Origin: Aurantiacibacter rhizosphaerae
GTDB lineage: Bacteria > Pseudomonadota > Alphaproteobacteria > Sphingomonadales > Sphingomonadaceae
DNA: 64,000 nt
Reading direction: 5' to 3'
Assembly: GCF_009807005.1 (NCBI RefSeq)
Contig: NZ_WUBR01000002.1
Span: 124,001-188,000 of the forward strand
Shown here: positions 33,170 through 42,030 of the stretch, piece by piece
Layout of the letters: each line of letters starts with the position of its first letter
Position numbering within the stretch: the stretch's first letter is position 1
The notes under the pieces: generated by a model
Told to the model about the DNA's origin: nothing
Databases searched by the model: none
The model's input: only the letters and a program-made list of their open reading frames with translations
Translations under genes and position numbers: made by a program

Positions 33170-34471
33170 TCAATCGAACTGCCAGCTATGCTCCCCGTGG
33201 CTGGTCACGTCGAGGCCCTGGACCTCTTCCTCCTCGCTCACGCGCATTGGGATGAACAGCGATACGCCAAGGGCGATTACCGCCGTCATCACGGCGGAGA
33301 ATATCGCCACGGCCACGATGCCAAAGGCTTGGATGCCTACCATGCCGCCCATCGAAACGCCCTCGGCATAGCCGGTTCCGCCCAGGTCGGAAGACAGGAA
33401 CACGCCCAGCAGCAGGCTGCCCAGCATCCCGCCCACGCCGTGAACCGCGAAAACGTCCAGCGAATCGTCGATGCGCATTTTGTTCTTCACCAGCTGTATC
33501 GCGTAATAGCAGACGATCGATGCCAGTATGCCGAACAGGATCGCCGCGCCGGGAGAGATGAATCCAGCAGCAGGCGTCACCGTGGCAAGGCCTGCGATTG
33601 CGCCCGTGGCAAAGCCGACAGTCGTTGCCTTGCCGAATGCGATTTTCTCCACCAGCACCCATGTCAGCGCAGCTGTGGCGGCGGCAACATGCGTGTTGAT
33701 GATCGCCATGGATGCATCATCCGTGGCCGAAAGGGCGCTGCCGCCGTTGAAGCCGAACCAGCCAACCCACAGCAACATCGCGCCCAGCATCGTCATCCCC
33801 GGTGCATGGGGCAGCAGGGTGGAGCCGGGAAAACCCTGCCGCCTGCCGATCAACAGGGCGACGACCAGCGCCGAGACACCCGCCGTGGTGTGAACCACGA
33901 TGCCGCCGGCAAAATCCAGCACGCCCAGATCGCCCATCCATCCGCCGCCCCAGATCCAGTGCGCAACGGGCGCATAGACCAGCAGGCCCCAGATCGCGGT
34001 GAATGCAACCACCCAGCCAAACCGCGCACGATCAACCCATGCGCCCACCATCAGCGCAGGCGTGATGGCCGCAAAGGTCAGCTGGAACATCGCGAAAGTG
34101 CTTTCAGGCAATGTCGTTGCAATGGGGCTGAGGTTGCCGAGATCGATCATCATCCAGCGGCTGCCATCGCCGATCCATCCGCCAGTGGTGTTGCCGAAGG
34201 CCAGCGTATAGCCAACGGCCACCCACAGGACCGAGGCGATCCCCGCAACCGCGCCAACCTGCACCAGCACTGACAGGAAGTTCTTCGCCCGCACCAGTCC
34301 GCCGTAAAACAGCGCCAGGCCGGGCAGGGTCATCAGCAATACAAGCGCCGAGGCTGTCAGGATCCAGGCGGTATCGCCGGAATCGTTCTGCGCGATATTG
34401 GTCAATTCCTGTGCCTGCGCGACATACGGCATGGCCACCAAAGCCAGAACGGCTGCAAGTTTGCGAAACAT
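33170..34471 (-). CDS. amtB: ammonium transporter (Amt/Mep/Rh)
   Basis: A 433-residue membrane protein with a signal peptide (cleaved after VAQA) and eleven hydrophobic helices, the usual Amt build with a cleaved leader. Pore histidines are in GGIVVHTTAG and FAVHGVGG, and the signature D-x-A-G region (LDFAGGIVVH) is intact. It takes up ammonium as ammonia plus proton or as ammonium ion. A PII gene (glnK), which usually lies beside amtB, is not next to it: the upstream neighbour is a divergent SH3 protein and the downstream neighbour a convergent hydrolase. I see no sigma-54 -24/-12 box in the 131-base upstream spacer. Confidence 0.95.
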   Translation of the reverse strand: MFRKLAAVLALVAMPYVAQAQELTNIAQNDSGDTAWILTASALVLLMTLPGLALFYGGLVRAKNFLSVLVQVGAVAGIASVLWVAVGYTLAFGNTTGGWIGDGSRWMMIDLGNLSPIATTLPESTFAMFQLTFAAITPALMVGAWVDRARFGWVVAFTAIWGLLVYAPVAHWIWGGGWMGDLGVLDFAGGIVVHTTAGVSALVVALLIGRRQGFPGSTLLPHAPGMTMLGAMLLWVGWFGFNGGSALSATDDASMAIINTHVAAATAALTWVLVEKIAFGKATTVGFATGAIAGLATVTPAAGFISPGAAILFGILASIVCYYAIQLVKNKMRIDDSLDVFAVHGVGGMLGSLLLGVFLSSDLGGTGYAEGVSMGGMVGIQAFGIVAVAIFSAVMTAVIALGVSLFIPMRVSEEEEVQGLDVTSHGEHSWQFD

Positions 34472-34602
34472 ATACGATTTCCCCCACGCCCGTTCTGATG
34501 ACGGGATTGCGTCCGGACGGCGTGTTAGGACAGAATGTTCCAGATGGGCAAGTGATGTGTTGTGTGTTGCGGCTTGCCCGTGAGGAGCGCTATTTGCTGA
34601 CC

Positions 34603-35073
34603 ATGCGCCATTTCATCCGACTCGCCCTCATTTCGATTGGCATCGCGGCCGCCGCGCCCGCTGCCGCGCAGGATGTGGAGCTGCCCTACTGGGCCAGCAT
34701 CGATGCCGAGGAAGCATATATGCGCGCAGGTGCAGGCATGCAGTTTCCGATTGAATGGGTGTACCGGCGTGAGGGGCTGCCGGTGAGGGTTGTGCGCCTG
34801 ATCCAGGGTTGGCGCTATGTCGAGGAACCCGATGGCACCATGGGCTGGATCTCCAGTGGCCTGCTCAGCCGTCGCCGCACGGCAATCGTCATCGGGGATG
34901 AACTGGCGGCGATGCGCGCCGCGCCATCGGCGGATGCTGATCTGCGCTGGCAGGTGGAAGCGGGCGTCGTTGGCAACCTAGGCGAATGCAGCGATGGCTG
35001 GTGCGAGCTGGATGTGGAAAACCACAAGGGCTGGATCCGCGAAAACAGCCTTTGGGGGGCAGGGGAGCCATAG
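34603..35073 (+). CDS. secreted protein with bacterial SH3 domains
   Basis: A 156-residue exported protein: signal peptide of about 22 residues (cleaved after APAAAQ), then SH3-like segments (AYMRAGAGMQFPIEWVYRREGLPVRVV and AMRAAPSADADLRW) with the NAD-like tyrosine/glycine pattern of SH3_4 domains; Cys pair in GECSDGWCEL. Such domains bind peptidoglycan or cell-surface partners. The ATG at 34603 is used; TTG at 34594 has the better spaced GGAG and would add three residues. The gene is divergent from amtB and ends before a clear bidirectional terminator. Confidence 0.82.
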   Translation: MRHFIRLALISIGIAAAAPAAAQDVELPYWASIDAEEAYMRAGAGMQFPIEWVYRREGLPVRVVRLIQGWRYVEEPDGTMGWISSGLLSRRRTAIVIGDELAAMRAAPSADADLRWQVEAGVVGNLGECSDGWCELDVENHKGWIRENSLWGAGEP

Positions 35074-35115
35074 CGGCTCACTAGCGAGGCAGGGCTAATA
35101 ACACAGGCCCAAAAG

Positions 35116-35144
35116 AAGGGCGGCCCGTCAGGACCGCCCTTTTT
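35116..35144. terminator. bidirectional rho-independent terminator
   Basis: AAGGGCGG (35116-35123) pairs with CCGCCCTT (35134-35141) around a ten-base loop; Ts follow on the + strand and As precede it, so the hairpin can stop transcription from both the SH3 gene (+) and the lipoprotein gene (-) that converge here. Confidence 0.85.
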
Positions 35145-35165
35145 GCTTAACAGCAGAAGCTGTAA

Positions 35166-35552
35166 TCAGCTTTCGTAGCTGTAGCTCATGGTGTCACCAT
35201 TGGAATCGGTCACATCCATCATACCAGCTTCGGTGCCCGGCTGAATGTTCCAGCAGTCTTCACCGTCGCCGCCCTCTGCGGTGAGGCAGGTGCCGCGAAT
35301 GTTATCTTCCCAGGTGCCGCTCTCCACCTGCTCACCACCCTGCATGACAGAGTAGGTGCCGTCCTCGGCCAGCGTCAGCGAAACTTCGCTGCCGTCTTCA
35401 CTGGTGGAGGTGTAGGTGCCGGCGGTGTTGCTGGGGATCACATCCGTAGTGACGGTTTCATCAATCTGCGCTTCGTTCGCATCATCGGCCCCGCCACCGC
35501 ATGCGGCGAGAGAGACCAAGGCGGCAACTGCGATAAGTTTCTTCATAAACAA
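35166..35552 (-). CDS. putative lipoprotein of unknown function (paralogue A)
   Basis: A 128-residue acidic lipoprotein: MKKLIAVAALVSLAAC lipobox, then Gly/Ala/Asp linker and a region with GTYTSTSEDG and DGEDCW. It shares layout and several stretches (GTY near the middle, DGExC, MKKL signal, acidic linker) with the gene upstream at 35600-36052, so the two look like tandem duplicates. A first Met two codons earlier (35552) is used here; 35546 is the natural MKK start. Function unknown; a periplasmic, calcium- or stress-linked role cannot be supported from the sequence. Confidence 0.75.
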   Translation of the reverse strand: MFMKKLIAVAALVSLAACGGGADDANEAQIDETVTTDVIPSNTAGTYTSTSEDGSEVSLTLAEDGTYSVMQGGEQVESGTWEDNIRGTCLTAEGGDGEDCWNIQPGTEAGMMDVTDSNGDTMSYSYES

Positions 35553-35580
35553 CTTCCTGTTGGTGGTTTGTGTATTCGGG

Positions 35581-35609
35581 TGATCAAGGCAGATCTGCCT
35601 TATTGATCA
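35581..35609 (-). repeat. inverted repeat between the two lipoprotein genes
   Basis: AAGGCAGATCTGCCTT (35586-35601) is a perfect 16-base palindrome, with TGATCA repeated on each flank. It overlaps the stop codon of the upstream lipoprotein. No T-run follows on the minus strand, so it is a weak terminator or an mRNA-processing hairpin. Confidence 0.4.
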
Positions 35610-36052
35610 TCTCCCACGTGATCATCAAGCGTTCCGTTCACGGGCATGACGCTGGAAACATCGCCGGCAGACGATGTTGTCTCCATGCTGCCATCTGCCT
35701 GTTTCGGACCGTCGGAGAAACAGTTTTCTTCCTCGTCACCCTCGACGAGGAAACAGGTTTCGCCGTCTTTCATGAAAATGACGCCGCCCGATGCTTCCCC
35801 ATCGGCATCGACGCGGGAAAAGGTCATGCCCGGATGGATCTCGATATAATCAACTACATCGCCCGGACGTGTGACCTTGTATGTGCCTGGTGCCAGCGCT
35901 TCGAACCCTGGCGCATCGCCTGACAGCATGGAGTTATCGTCCGTGGCTGCCGTTTCGTTTTCGGTGACTGTGTCCGTTTCGGCCTGCGTGTCATCAGCGC
36001 TGTTACAGGCTGCAAGTGCAAGAATTGCGCCGATTACGACAAGTTTCTTCAT
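35600..36052 (-). CDS. putative lipoprotein of unknown function (paralogue B)
   Basis: A 150-residue acidic lipoprotein with MKKLVVIGAILALAAC as signal and lipobox. The mature part is rich in Asp, Glu and Thr and has GTYKVTRPGDVVDYIEIHP and ETCFLVEGDEEENC, two Cys that may pair. It resembles the gene 47 bases downstream in signal, linker and central GTY region. The real start is the MKK at 36052; the frame is open 24 codons further but that part lies in the promoter. A good promoter sits just upstream. No known domain. Confidence 0.75.
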   Translation of the reverse strand: MKKLVVIGAILALAACNSADDTQAETDTVTENETAATDDNSMLSGDAPGFEALAPGTYKVTRPGDVVDYIEIHPGMTFSRVDADGEASGGVIFMKDGETCFLVEGDEEENCFSDGPKQADGSMETTSSAGDVSSVMPVNGTLDDHVGDDQ

Positions 36053-36085
36053 GGATTTTTCCTCATTTCCATCCCCATCGTTGAC

Positions 36086-36114
36086 ATTGTCCCACGGAAA
36101 TCGAGGCTTGCCAA
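36086..36114 (-). promoter_or_regulatory. predicted promoter of the lipoprotein pair
   Basis: On the minus strand TTGGCA (36114-36109) and GACAAT (36091-36086) are 17 bases apart, close to the sigma-70 consensus, followed by a leader of about 30 bases and a GAGG ribosome binding site before the ATG at 36052. The -35 box touches the hairpin that ends the thiolase gene. Confidence 0.45.
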
Positions 36115-36137
36115 GGGCGGACATTGCTGTCCGCCCT
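36114..36137 (-). terminator. hairpin after the thiolase gene
   Basis: AGGGCGGACA (36114-36123) pairs perfectly over ten bases with TGTCCGCCCT (36128-36137) around TTGC, 13 bases after the thiolase stop. There is no long T-run on the minus strand, so termination strength is uncertain. Confidence 0.6.
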
Positions 36138-36150
36138 CAACAATTCAGGC

Positions 36151-37347
36151 TCAGGCCAGTTCCACCGCCACGGCGGTCGCTTCGCCGCCGCCGATGCAGA
36201 GGCTGGCGATTCCGCGCTTCTTGCCCTGCTGCTTCAGCGCGTTCAGCAGGGTGACGATGATACGGGTGCCACTGGCGCCGATGGGGTGACCCAGCGCCGT
36301 GCCGCCACCGTTGACGTTGATCTTGTCGTGATCGATGCCGATGTCGCGCATGGCGAACATGGCGACGCAGGCGAAGGCTTCGTTCACTTCCCACAGGTCC
36401 ACATCGTCCACGCTCCAGCCCGTGGTTTCCAGCAGCTTTTCGATCGCGCCGACAGGGGCGATGGTGAATTCTTCCGGCGCCTGTGCGTGGGCGGTGAGGC
36501 CGGTGATCGTGGCGACGGGGGTAAGGCCCTTGGCGTCGGCCACGCTCTTGCGCGTCAGCACCACGGCAGCTGCACCGTCGGAGATGGAGGAGGAGGTTGC
36601 TGCCGTGATCGTGCCATCCTTGGCAAAGGCGGGGCGCAGCGTCGGGATCTTGTCCGGGCGACCCTTGCCGGGTGCCTCATCCTTGTCGACGGTTACCTCT
36701 CCCTTGCGGGTCTTTATGGTGACGGACACGACCTCATCGGCAAATGCGCCGCTTTCGATGGCCTTGTTCGCCCGGTCGAGCGAGGCGATGGAATATTCGT
36801 CCATCTGCTCGCGGGTCAGCTGGTACTTGTCGGCCATGTCCTGCGCGAAGGTGCCCATGGCGCGGCCTTCTTCATAGGCGTCTTCAAGGCCGTCCAGGAA
36901 CATGTGGTCATAGGCCATGTCATGCCCGATACGTGCGCCGCTGCGGTGCTTTTTCAGGAGGTAGGGCGCATTGGTCATGCTTTCCATGCCGCCCGCCACG
37001 ATGTAATCCACACTGCCGGTGGCGAGCGCTTCTGCGCCCATGATCACCGTCTGCATGCCGCTGCCGCAGACCTTGTTCACGGTGGTGGCCTGCGCGCTGA
37101 GCGGCAGGCCGGACTTGATCGCAACCTGGCGGGCAGGGGCCTGGCCGAGGCCGGCGGGCAGAACGCAGCCCATATACACGCGGTTGATATCCTCGCCCGC
37201 AACGCCGGCACGATCCATCGCTGCCTTCACGGCGGTCGCGCCAAGGTCGGTGGCGCTGACATCGGCCAGTGCTCCTTGCATCGCACCCATCGGGGTGCGC
37301 GCGTAGGAGAGAATGACGATGGGATCGGATTCGTTGAAAGTAGCCAT
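36151..37347 (-). CDS. acetyl-CoA C-acetyltransferase (thiolase)
   Basis: A 398-residue thiolase that condenses two acetyl-CoA to acetoacetyl-CoA or runs in reverse. The acylated Cys lies in NKVCGSGMQTV near residue 90, the second active-site motif is GGGTALGHPIGASG near 350 and the third is CIGGGEATAV at the C-terminus. The length is typical of AtoB/PhaA enzymes. No phaB, phaC or other fatty-acid gene is adjacent, so biosynthetic (PHB-type) and degradative roles cannot be told apart. The gene is divergent from the propeller-like lipoprotein. Confidence 0.94.
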   Translation of the reverse strand: MATFNESDPIVILSYARTPMGAMQGALADVSATDLGATAVKAAMDRAGVAGEDINRVYMGCVLPAGLGQAPARQVAIKSGLPLSAQATTVNKVCGSGMQTVIMGAEALATGSVDYIVAGGMESMTNAPYLLKKHRSGARIGHDMAYDHMFLDGLEDAYEEGRAMGTFAQDMADKYQLTREQMDEYSIASLDRANKAIESGAFADEVVSVTIKTRKGEVTVDKDEAPGKGRPDKIPTLRPAFAKDGTITAATSSSISDGAAAVVLTRKSVADAKGLTPVATITGLTAHAQAPEEFTIAPVGAIEKLLETTGWSVDDVDLWEVNEAFACVAMFAMRDIGIDHDKINVNGGGTALGHPIGASGTRIIVTLLNALKQQGKKRGIASLCIGGGEATAVAVELA

Positions 37348-37439
37348 TAAGTGGTTGCCTCAATTACACGGGTTGAAAAACGGATTTGGCGGACTGTCTA
37401 GAAGGGGATTGTGTCATACGCAAGATTGTGCACTGCAAC

Positions 37440-38696
37440 ATGATTTCGGCCATGGTTTCTACGGTGGCAGCTTTCGCCTTGGCTGGGTGCGTAACGCCTG
37501 TTTCCGGCGAAGGCTCCCGAAGCGCGCCGTCCTTGGCTTGGCACCCGGTTGATGCGTCGACCGCAGCCATTACCGATATTGCCGAACTGGAGTCTCTGGC
37601 GGAGGCCTTTCCCAATTCATCTTCGGTGCGCCTGCGCCTTCTCAATGCCCTTGTCGAAGCGGAGGACGCTTCGCAGGCGTTGATCGTGGCAGAGGCGCTG
37701 GATCGGGATGGCTATGCTTTCTCGCCCGGCGCAAGAAGCTTGCTGGAAAGTCTGGCTCCAGCGGGAGAAGCACCCGGCTGGATTTCCGGAAATGTTGGCC
37801 GCGCGGCTGCGATTGCAAGCAGCGAACACGTGGCGACAATCCCGAGCGAGGCGCAACTGCCGGAAGGCTTGGCAATGATGGGTGACGGCATTTTTGCGGT
37901 GACCGCGCTCATCTCCCGCGAAGTCTGGTTTGGCGCAGATGATGACTGGACATCTGTGCCTGTTCCCGGAGTCGGCAACATCAGCGGGATCGACTCCAGC
38001 AGCAACGACATAGTGGTAGCCTCCGCCGATCTTGGAATGACTGATCCCAGTTCCGAACCATTCTCGGGCCTGATAGCCATTCAGGATTCCAATCACCCGA
38101 TCGCGGCCCCGTCACCGGACGGCGCACAGATTTCAGACATCGCATTTTTCCGCGATCAGGTACTTTACGCGAGCGATCCTATCGGTGGAGGCGTTTACCG
38201 GTCGGATAGCGTTGGCGGCCCGATCATGCAGTTGGTTCCGCCCGGCCTCCTGCGTTCGCCGCAGGGCATCGCGCCAAGCGAGGATGGCTCACGCCTTTAT
38301 GTCAGCGATTATCGCTATGGCCTTGCCATTGTGGATACAGCATCCGGTGCGGTTTCTCGTCTTGCTGCTGACGAGCCTATGCTGCTCGACGGCATCGATG
38401 GGCTCTGGCTCCACCAGGGCGAGTTGATCGCCGTGCAGAACGGTTTGTCCCCAAGGCGCATCATCACGCTGGCCCTGTCCGATGATGGCAATCGCATCAC
38501 GTCCTTGCGCGTGCTGGAGCAGGCCAATCCCGAATGGACGGAGCCGTTGGGCGGCGATATCCATGAAAGTACGCTATATTACATTGGCAATGGCAGCTGG
38601 GACCTTTTCGAGGAGGGCGGCACCTTGCGTCAGGGTGCACAATTGCGCGCCACGCACATCCGGCGGCTTGATCTATCCGGGAATCCCACGAATTAG
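37440..38696 (+). CDS. lipoprotein with beta-propeller-like (SMP-30/NHL-type) domain
   Basis: A 418-residue protein with a signal and LAGC lipobox near residue 17. After a helical, TPR-like stretch (SVRLRLLNALVEAEDASQALIVAEAL, in part) come repeated strand motifs typical of a six- or seven-bladed propeller (LPEGLAMMGDGIFAV, LRSPQGIAPSEDGSRLYVSDYRYGLAIVD, LDGIDGLWLHQGELIAVQNG). These resemble SMP-30/gluconolactonase or NHL domains. No active-site residues can be assigned. The start at 37440 gives a clean lipoprotein signal but lacks a good ribosome binding site. The nuo operon begins 90 bases downstream. Confidence 0.7.
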   Translation: MISAMVSTVAAFALAGCVTPVSGEGSRSAPSLAWHPVDASTAAITDIAELESLAEAFPNSSSVRLRLLNALVEAEDASQALIVAEALDRDGYAFSPGARSLLESLAPAGEAPGWISGNVGRAAAIASSEHVATIPSEAQLPEGLAMMGDGIFAVTALISREVWFGADDDWTSVPVPGVGNISGIDSSSNDIVVASADLGMTDPSSEPFSGLIAIQDSNHPIAAPSPDGAQISDIAFFRDQVLYASDPIGGGVYRSDSVGGPIMQLVPPGLLRSPQGIAPSEDGSRLYVSDYRYGLAIVDTASGAVSRLAADEPMLLDGIDGLWLHQGELIAVQNGLSPRRIITLALSDDGNRITSLRVLEQANPEWTEPLGGDIHESTLYYIGNGSWDLFEEGGTLRQGAQLRATHIRRLDLSGNPTN

Positions 38697-38720
38697 GCGT
38701 GATTAGGCCATCGGACTGCC

Positions 38721-38748
38721 TTGCATCGCGGCATGGCATTGCCTAGAC
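38721..38748 (+). promoter_or_regulatory. possible promoter of the nuo operon
   Basis: TTGCAT (38721-38726) and CTAGAC (38743-38748), 16 bases apart, resemble alphaproteobacterial housekeeping boxes and lie about 40 bases before nuoA. This is a weak match made by eye. Confidence 0.25.
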
Positions 38749-38785
38749 GCGCCCTCGAACCCCGCAGCAATCCACCGAGTCTGTT

Positions 38786-39160
38786 TTGGTCGATCTCGAA
38801 CAATATTTTCCGATCCTGCTCTTCCTCGCCATTGCGGCGGGGCTTTCGGCAGCATTCGTTTTCCTGCCGATGGGCGTCTCGCGCCTGACAGGGGCACACA
38901 ATCCGCAGGCAGAGAAGCTGACGGAATATGAGTGCGGCTTCCCCGCGTTCGAGGATCCGCGCAGCCAGTTTGACGTGCGGTTCTACCTCGTGGCGATCCT
39001 GTTTATCGTCTTCGATCTTGAAGCTGCGTTCCTGTTTCCCTGGGCCGTTAGCCTGGATCTCACCGGCTGGCCGGGCTGGATCACCATGATGATCTTCCTC
39101 GGGGAACTGGCCATCGGCCTCGCTTATGCATGGAAGAAGGGAGCTCTGGAATGGGAGTGA
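38786..39160 (+). CDS. nuoA: NADH-quinone oxidoreductase subunit A
   Basis: A 124-residue membrane subunit of complex I with three transmembrane helices and the conserved loop [24 protein letters not shown], which holds the Cys (ECG) that marks the active/deactive switch region. It starts at a TTG with GAG a few bases upstream. First gene of the nuo operon; it overlaps nuoB by ten bases. Confidence 0.94.
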   Translation: MVDLEQYFPILLFLAIAAGLSAAFVFLPMGVSRLTGAHNPQAEKLTEYECGFPAFEDPRSQFDVRFYLVAILFIVFDLEAAFLFPWAVSLDLTGWPGWITMMIFLGELAIGLAYAWKKGALEWE

Positions 39161-39768
39161 CCGAAAAGCCCGAACCCGCATTGTACCCGCCTTTCCAGGA
39201 CGGTGCGGCAGATTCGTCCAACCCCGCGCTGGCAACTGCGCCCACTGCCCAGGGCGGTGAGGTGAAGCAGCCCGATGCGGACTATTTCAACGCGATGCAG
39301 ACAGAGGTGAACGACAAGGGTTTCCTCGTCACCAGCACCGAAGACCTGTTCCAGTGGGCACGCACGGGCTCGCTGTGGTGGATGACCTTTGGTCTCGCCT
39401 GCTGCGCGGTGGAGATGATCCACGTCAACATGCCGCGTTATGATATGGAGCGTTTCGGCGTCGCCCCACGCGCCAGCCCGCGCCAGTCGGACGTGATGAT
39501 CGTGGCCGGCACGCTATGCAACAAGATGGCCCCGGCACTGCGCCGCGTTTACGACCAGATGTCGGAACCGAAATACGTGATTTCGATGGGCAGCTGCGCA
39601 AATGGCGGCGGCTACTATCACTACAGCTATTCCGTGGTGCGTGGCTGCGATCGCATCGTTCCGGTGGATATCTACATCCCCGGCTGCCCTCCCACGGCAG
39701 AGGCGCTGCTGTACGGCGTGATGCAATTGCAGCGCAAAATCCGCCGCGTCGGCACGATTGAGCGTTGA
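39151..39768 (+). CDS. nuoB: NADH-quinone oxidoreductase subunit B
   Basis: A 205-residue hydrophilic subunit that binds cluster N2, the last electron carrier before quinone. The ligands are visible: tandem Cys in LACCAVEM, Cys in [15 protein letters not shown], and [13 protein letters not shown]. It has a ~35-residue polar N-terminal extension before the core. The start ATG at 39151 lies inside the nuoA stop region; an earlier in-frame start would only lengthen the extension. Confidence 0.96.
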   Translation: MGVTEKPEPALYPPFQDGAADSSNPALATAPTAQGGEVKQPDADYFNAMQTEVNDKGFLVTSTEDLFQWARTGSLWWMTFGLACCAVEMIHVNMPRYDMERFGVAPRASPRQSDVMIVAGTLCNKMAPALRRVYDQMSEPKYVISMGSCANGGGYYHYSYSVVRGCDRIVPVDIYIPGCPPTAEALLYGVMQLQRKIRRVGTIER

Positions 39769-39782
39769 GGAGCGAATAGCTG

Positions 39783-40634
39783 ATGGCAAAAGTCCTGCAT
39801 TCCGCTCCGCGTTACGCAACCAATGATGGCGTGCGCGATACGCTTGTCTCCGCCCTGGGCGACATTGCTGTCGACGCGCGCGAGGAATTTGGTGAGATCT
39901 CGATCACGGTAAAGCGCGAAGGCATCGAGGATGCCCTGCGCCTGCTGCGTGATGAGCATGATTACCAGCAGCTGATGGAAATCGCCGGTGCCGATTATCC
40001 AAGCCGTCCAGAGCGGTTTGAAGTCGTGTACATGCTGCTGAGCCTCACGAAGAACCACCGCATCATGGTGAAGCTTTCGACGGATGAGGCGACGCCCGTT
40101 CCCACGGTCACCACATTGTGGCCCGTGGCTGGCTGGCTGGAACGCGAAGTTTTCGACATGTATGGCGTTACCTTCGACGGCAACACCGATCTTCGCCGCA
40201 TCCTGACCGATTACGGTTTTGAAGGGCATCCCTTCCGCAAGGATTTCCCGCTGACGGGCTATACAGAGCTGCGCTATTCAGAAGAGGAAAAGCGCGTTGT
40301 GTATGAGCCGGTGGAACTGGCGCAGGATTTCCGCAGCTTCGATTTTACCTCGCCTTGGGAAGGCGCGGATTACGTGCTGCCGGGTGATGAGAAGGCCGAT
40401 GCTCCGCCCGTGGACGAGCCCAAGACCACCGGAAGCCCCAAGCAGACCGGCGCAGGCGCGAAGGCCGATGAGAAGGCGGCAAAGACCGTGAGCGCAGGCT
40501 CCCCTGCCGAGAAAGAAACCGGCACGAAGGACGCAGGCGCACCCGAAGCCACGGAGAACCAGCCCGACCGCGAGCCGAGCAAGGGCGACGTGCATGACAC
40601 CAAAGGCGCGACAGAGCCGGAGGACAAGGAATGA
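39783..40634 (+). CDS. nuoC: NADH-quinone oxidoreductase subunit C with long charged tail
   Basis: The 30-kDa subunit of complex I. The core (1-203) has the family signature [22 protein letters not shown] and ends in [15 protein letters not shown] as in other alphaproteobacteria. A further ~80 residues, almost all Ala, Lys, Glu, Thr, Pro, Gly and Asp, follow with no predicted fold. NuoC is usually near 200-220 residues, so the tail is an extension, not part of the fold. The gene overlaps nuoD by four bases (ATGA) at the end of the tail, so the tail is truly translated. Confidence 0.95.
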   Translation: MAKVLHSAPRYATNDGVRDTLVSALGDIAVDAREEFGEISITVKREGIEDALRLLRDEHDYQQLMEIAGADYPSRPERFEVVYMLLSLTKNHRIMVKLSTDEATPVPTVTTLWPVAGWLEREVFDMYGVTFDGNTDLRRILTDYGFEGHPFRKDFPLTGYTELRYSEEEKRVVYEPVELAQDFRSFDFTSPWEGADYVLPGDEKADAPPVDEPKTTGSPKQTGAGAKADEKAAKTVSAGSPAEKETGTKDAGAPEATENQPDREPSKGDVHDTKGATEPEDKE

Positions 40635-41845
40635 GCGGCCTCACATACGAGCAATCCCCCACCACAGACGGTGAGGAGATCTCCAACTACACGATCAACT
40701 TCGGCCCGCAGCACCCTGCCGCGCACGGCGTTCTGCGCATGGTGATGGAGCTGGACGGCGAGATCATCGAACGTATCGATCCGCACGTCGGCCTGCTGCA
40801 TCGCGGCACCGAGAAGCTGATCGAATACAAGACCTATCTGCAGGCGCTGCCGTATTTCGACCGACTCGATTACTGTTCCCCGCTGGCGCAGGAGTATTCC
40901 TACGTTCTCGCCATCGAGAAGCTGCTGAATGTGGAAGTGCCGGAGCGCGCGCAATATCTGCGCGTGCTGTTCGCGGAGCTGACCCGCATCTGCAACCACA
41001 TGCTGAACATTGGTGCGCATGTGATGGACGTGGGCGCGATGACGCCAAACCTCTGGGTGTTCGAGCTGCGCGAAGACTGCATGAACTTCTTCGAGCGTGC
41101 CTCCGGCGCGCGCATGCATGCCGCATGGTTCCGCCCCGGCGGTGTGCATCAGGATGTGCCGCTGAAGCTGCTGACCGACATTGGTGACTGGGTGGACGGA
41201 CGTCTGCCAGAACTGTTCGGCGATGCGATGAGCCTGGTTCTCGACAATCGCATCTTCAAGCAGCGCAATGTGGATATCGCGCATGTCAGCAAGGAAGATG
41301 CCATTGCGTGGGGCTTCTCCGGCCCGATGATCCGCGCCGCCGGCGTTCCGTGGGATCTGCGCAAGTCGCAGCCCTATGACGTGTACGACCGGATGAATTT
41401 CGAGATTCCCATCGGCACCAATTCCGATTGCTACGATCGCTTCATGGTGCGCGTGAAGGAAGTTTACGAAAGCGCGAAGATCATCAAGCAATGCCTGGCA
41501 GAGATGCCCGAAGGCCCGATCGCCTCCGAAGATCGCAAGGTCGCGCCGCCAAAACGTGCCGAGATGAAGCAGTCGATGGAAGCGCTGATCCATCACTTCA
41601 AGCTCTACACCGAAGGCTTCCACGTGCCTGCTGGCGAAGTCTATGTCGCGACCGAAAGCCCCAAGGGCGAATTCGGCGTCTACCTGGTCAGCGACGGATC
41701 GAACAAACCCTATCGCTGCAAGATCCGCCCCACGGCGTTCTCGCACCTCCAGGCAATGGACTTCATGTGCAAGGGCCACATGCTGCCCGATGCAACCGCC
41801 ATCCTCGGCGCGATCGACGTGGTGTTCGGGGAGTGTGACCGGTGA
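40631..41845 (+). CDS. nuoD: NADH-quinone oxidoreductase subunit D
   Basis: The 404-residue 49-kDa subunit, which with NuoB forms the quinone pocket. [13 protein letters not shown] near residue 27 holds the His pair of the pocket; [13 protein letters not shown] and [19 protein letters not shown] are standard. It ends in [12 protein letters not shown], the usual C-terminus. It overlaps the small gene that follows (GTGA). Confidence 0.97.
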   Translation: MSGLTYEQSPTTDGEEISNYTINFGPQHPAAHGVLRMVMELDGEIIERIDPHVGLLHRGTEKLIEYKTYLQALPYFDRLDYCSPLAQEYSYVLAIEKLLNVEVPERAQYLRVLFAELTRICNHMLNIGAHVMDVGAMTPNLWVFELREDCMNFFERASGARMHAAWFRPGGVHQDVPLKLLTDIGDWVDGRLPELFGDAMSLVLDNRIFKQRNVDIAHVSKEDAIAWGFSGPMIRAAGVPWDLRKSQPYDVYDRMNFEIPIGTNSDCYDRFMVRVKEVYESAKIIKQCLAEMPEGPIASEDRKVAPPKRAEMKQSMEALIHHFKLYTEGFHVPAGEVYVATESPKGEFGVYLVSDGSNKPYRCKIRPTAFSHLQAMDFMCKGHMLPDATAILGAIDVVFGECDR

Positions 41846-42030
41846 TCCTGCGCGAAGTGTTTATCCTTGTTGCAGCCTTCGCCGCCTTCGCATCGGCAAT
41901 CGCAGCATATCTCGCTGCGTTTCATGGCGAGGTGACGGTGAAAGAAGTGCTTTCTACCGCCTTTGCCGCGGTGATCGGCCTGTATGTGGGCCGCTATATC
42001 GAACGGAGGCTGGCTGATGGCCGCGCGTAA
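41842..42030 (+). CDS. small membrane protein between nuoD and nuoE
   Basis: A 62-residue protein starting at a GTG inside the nuoD stop. It has a hydrophobic N-terminal helix (about 6-28) and a second near 35-52, then a basic end ([11 protein letters not shown]). It overlaps nuoE by 14 bases. No known complex I subunit matches. Its tight fit in the operon argues that it is a real gene; it could assist assembly or be an accessory subunit, which is inference. Confidence 0.65.
   Translation: MILREVFILVAAFAAFASAIAAYLAAFHGEVTVKEVLSTAFAAVIGLYVGRYIERRLADGRA

Noticed and set aside
40370-41779. 469-residue minus-strand frame antisense to nuoC and nuoD
   Set aside because: nuoC and nuoD are certain; the antisense product has no motif and is a shadow of GC-rich codons.
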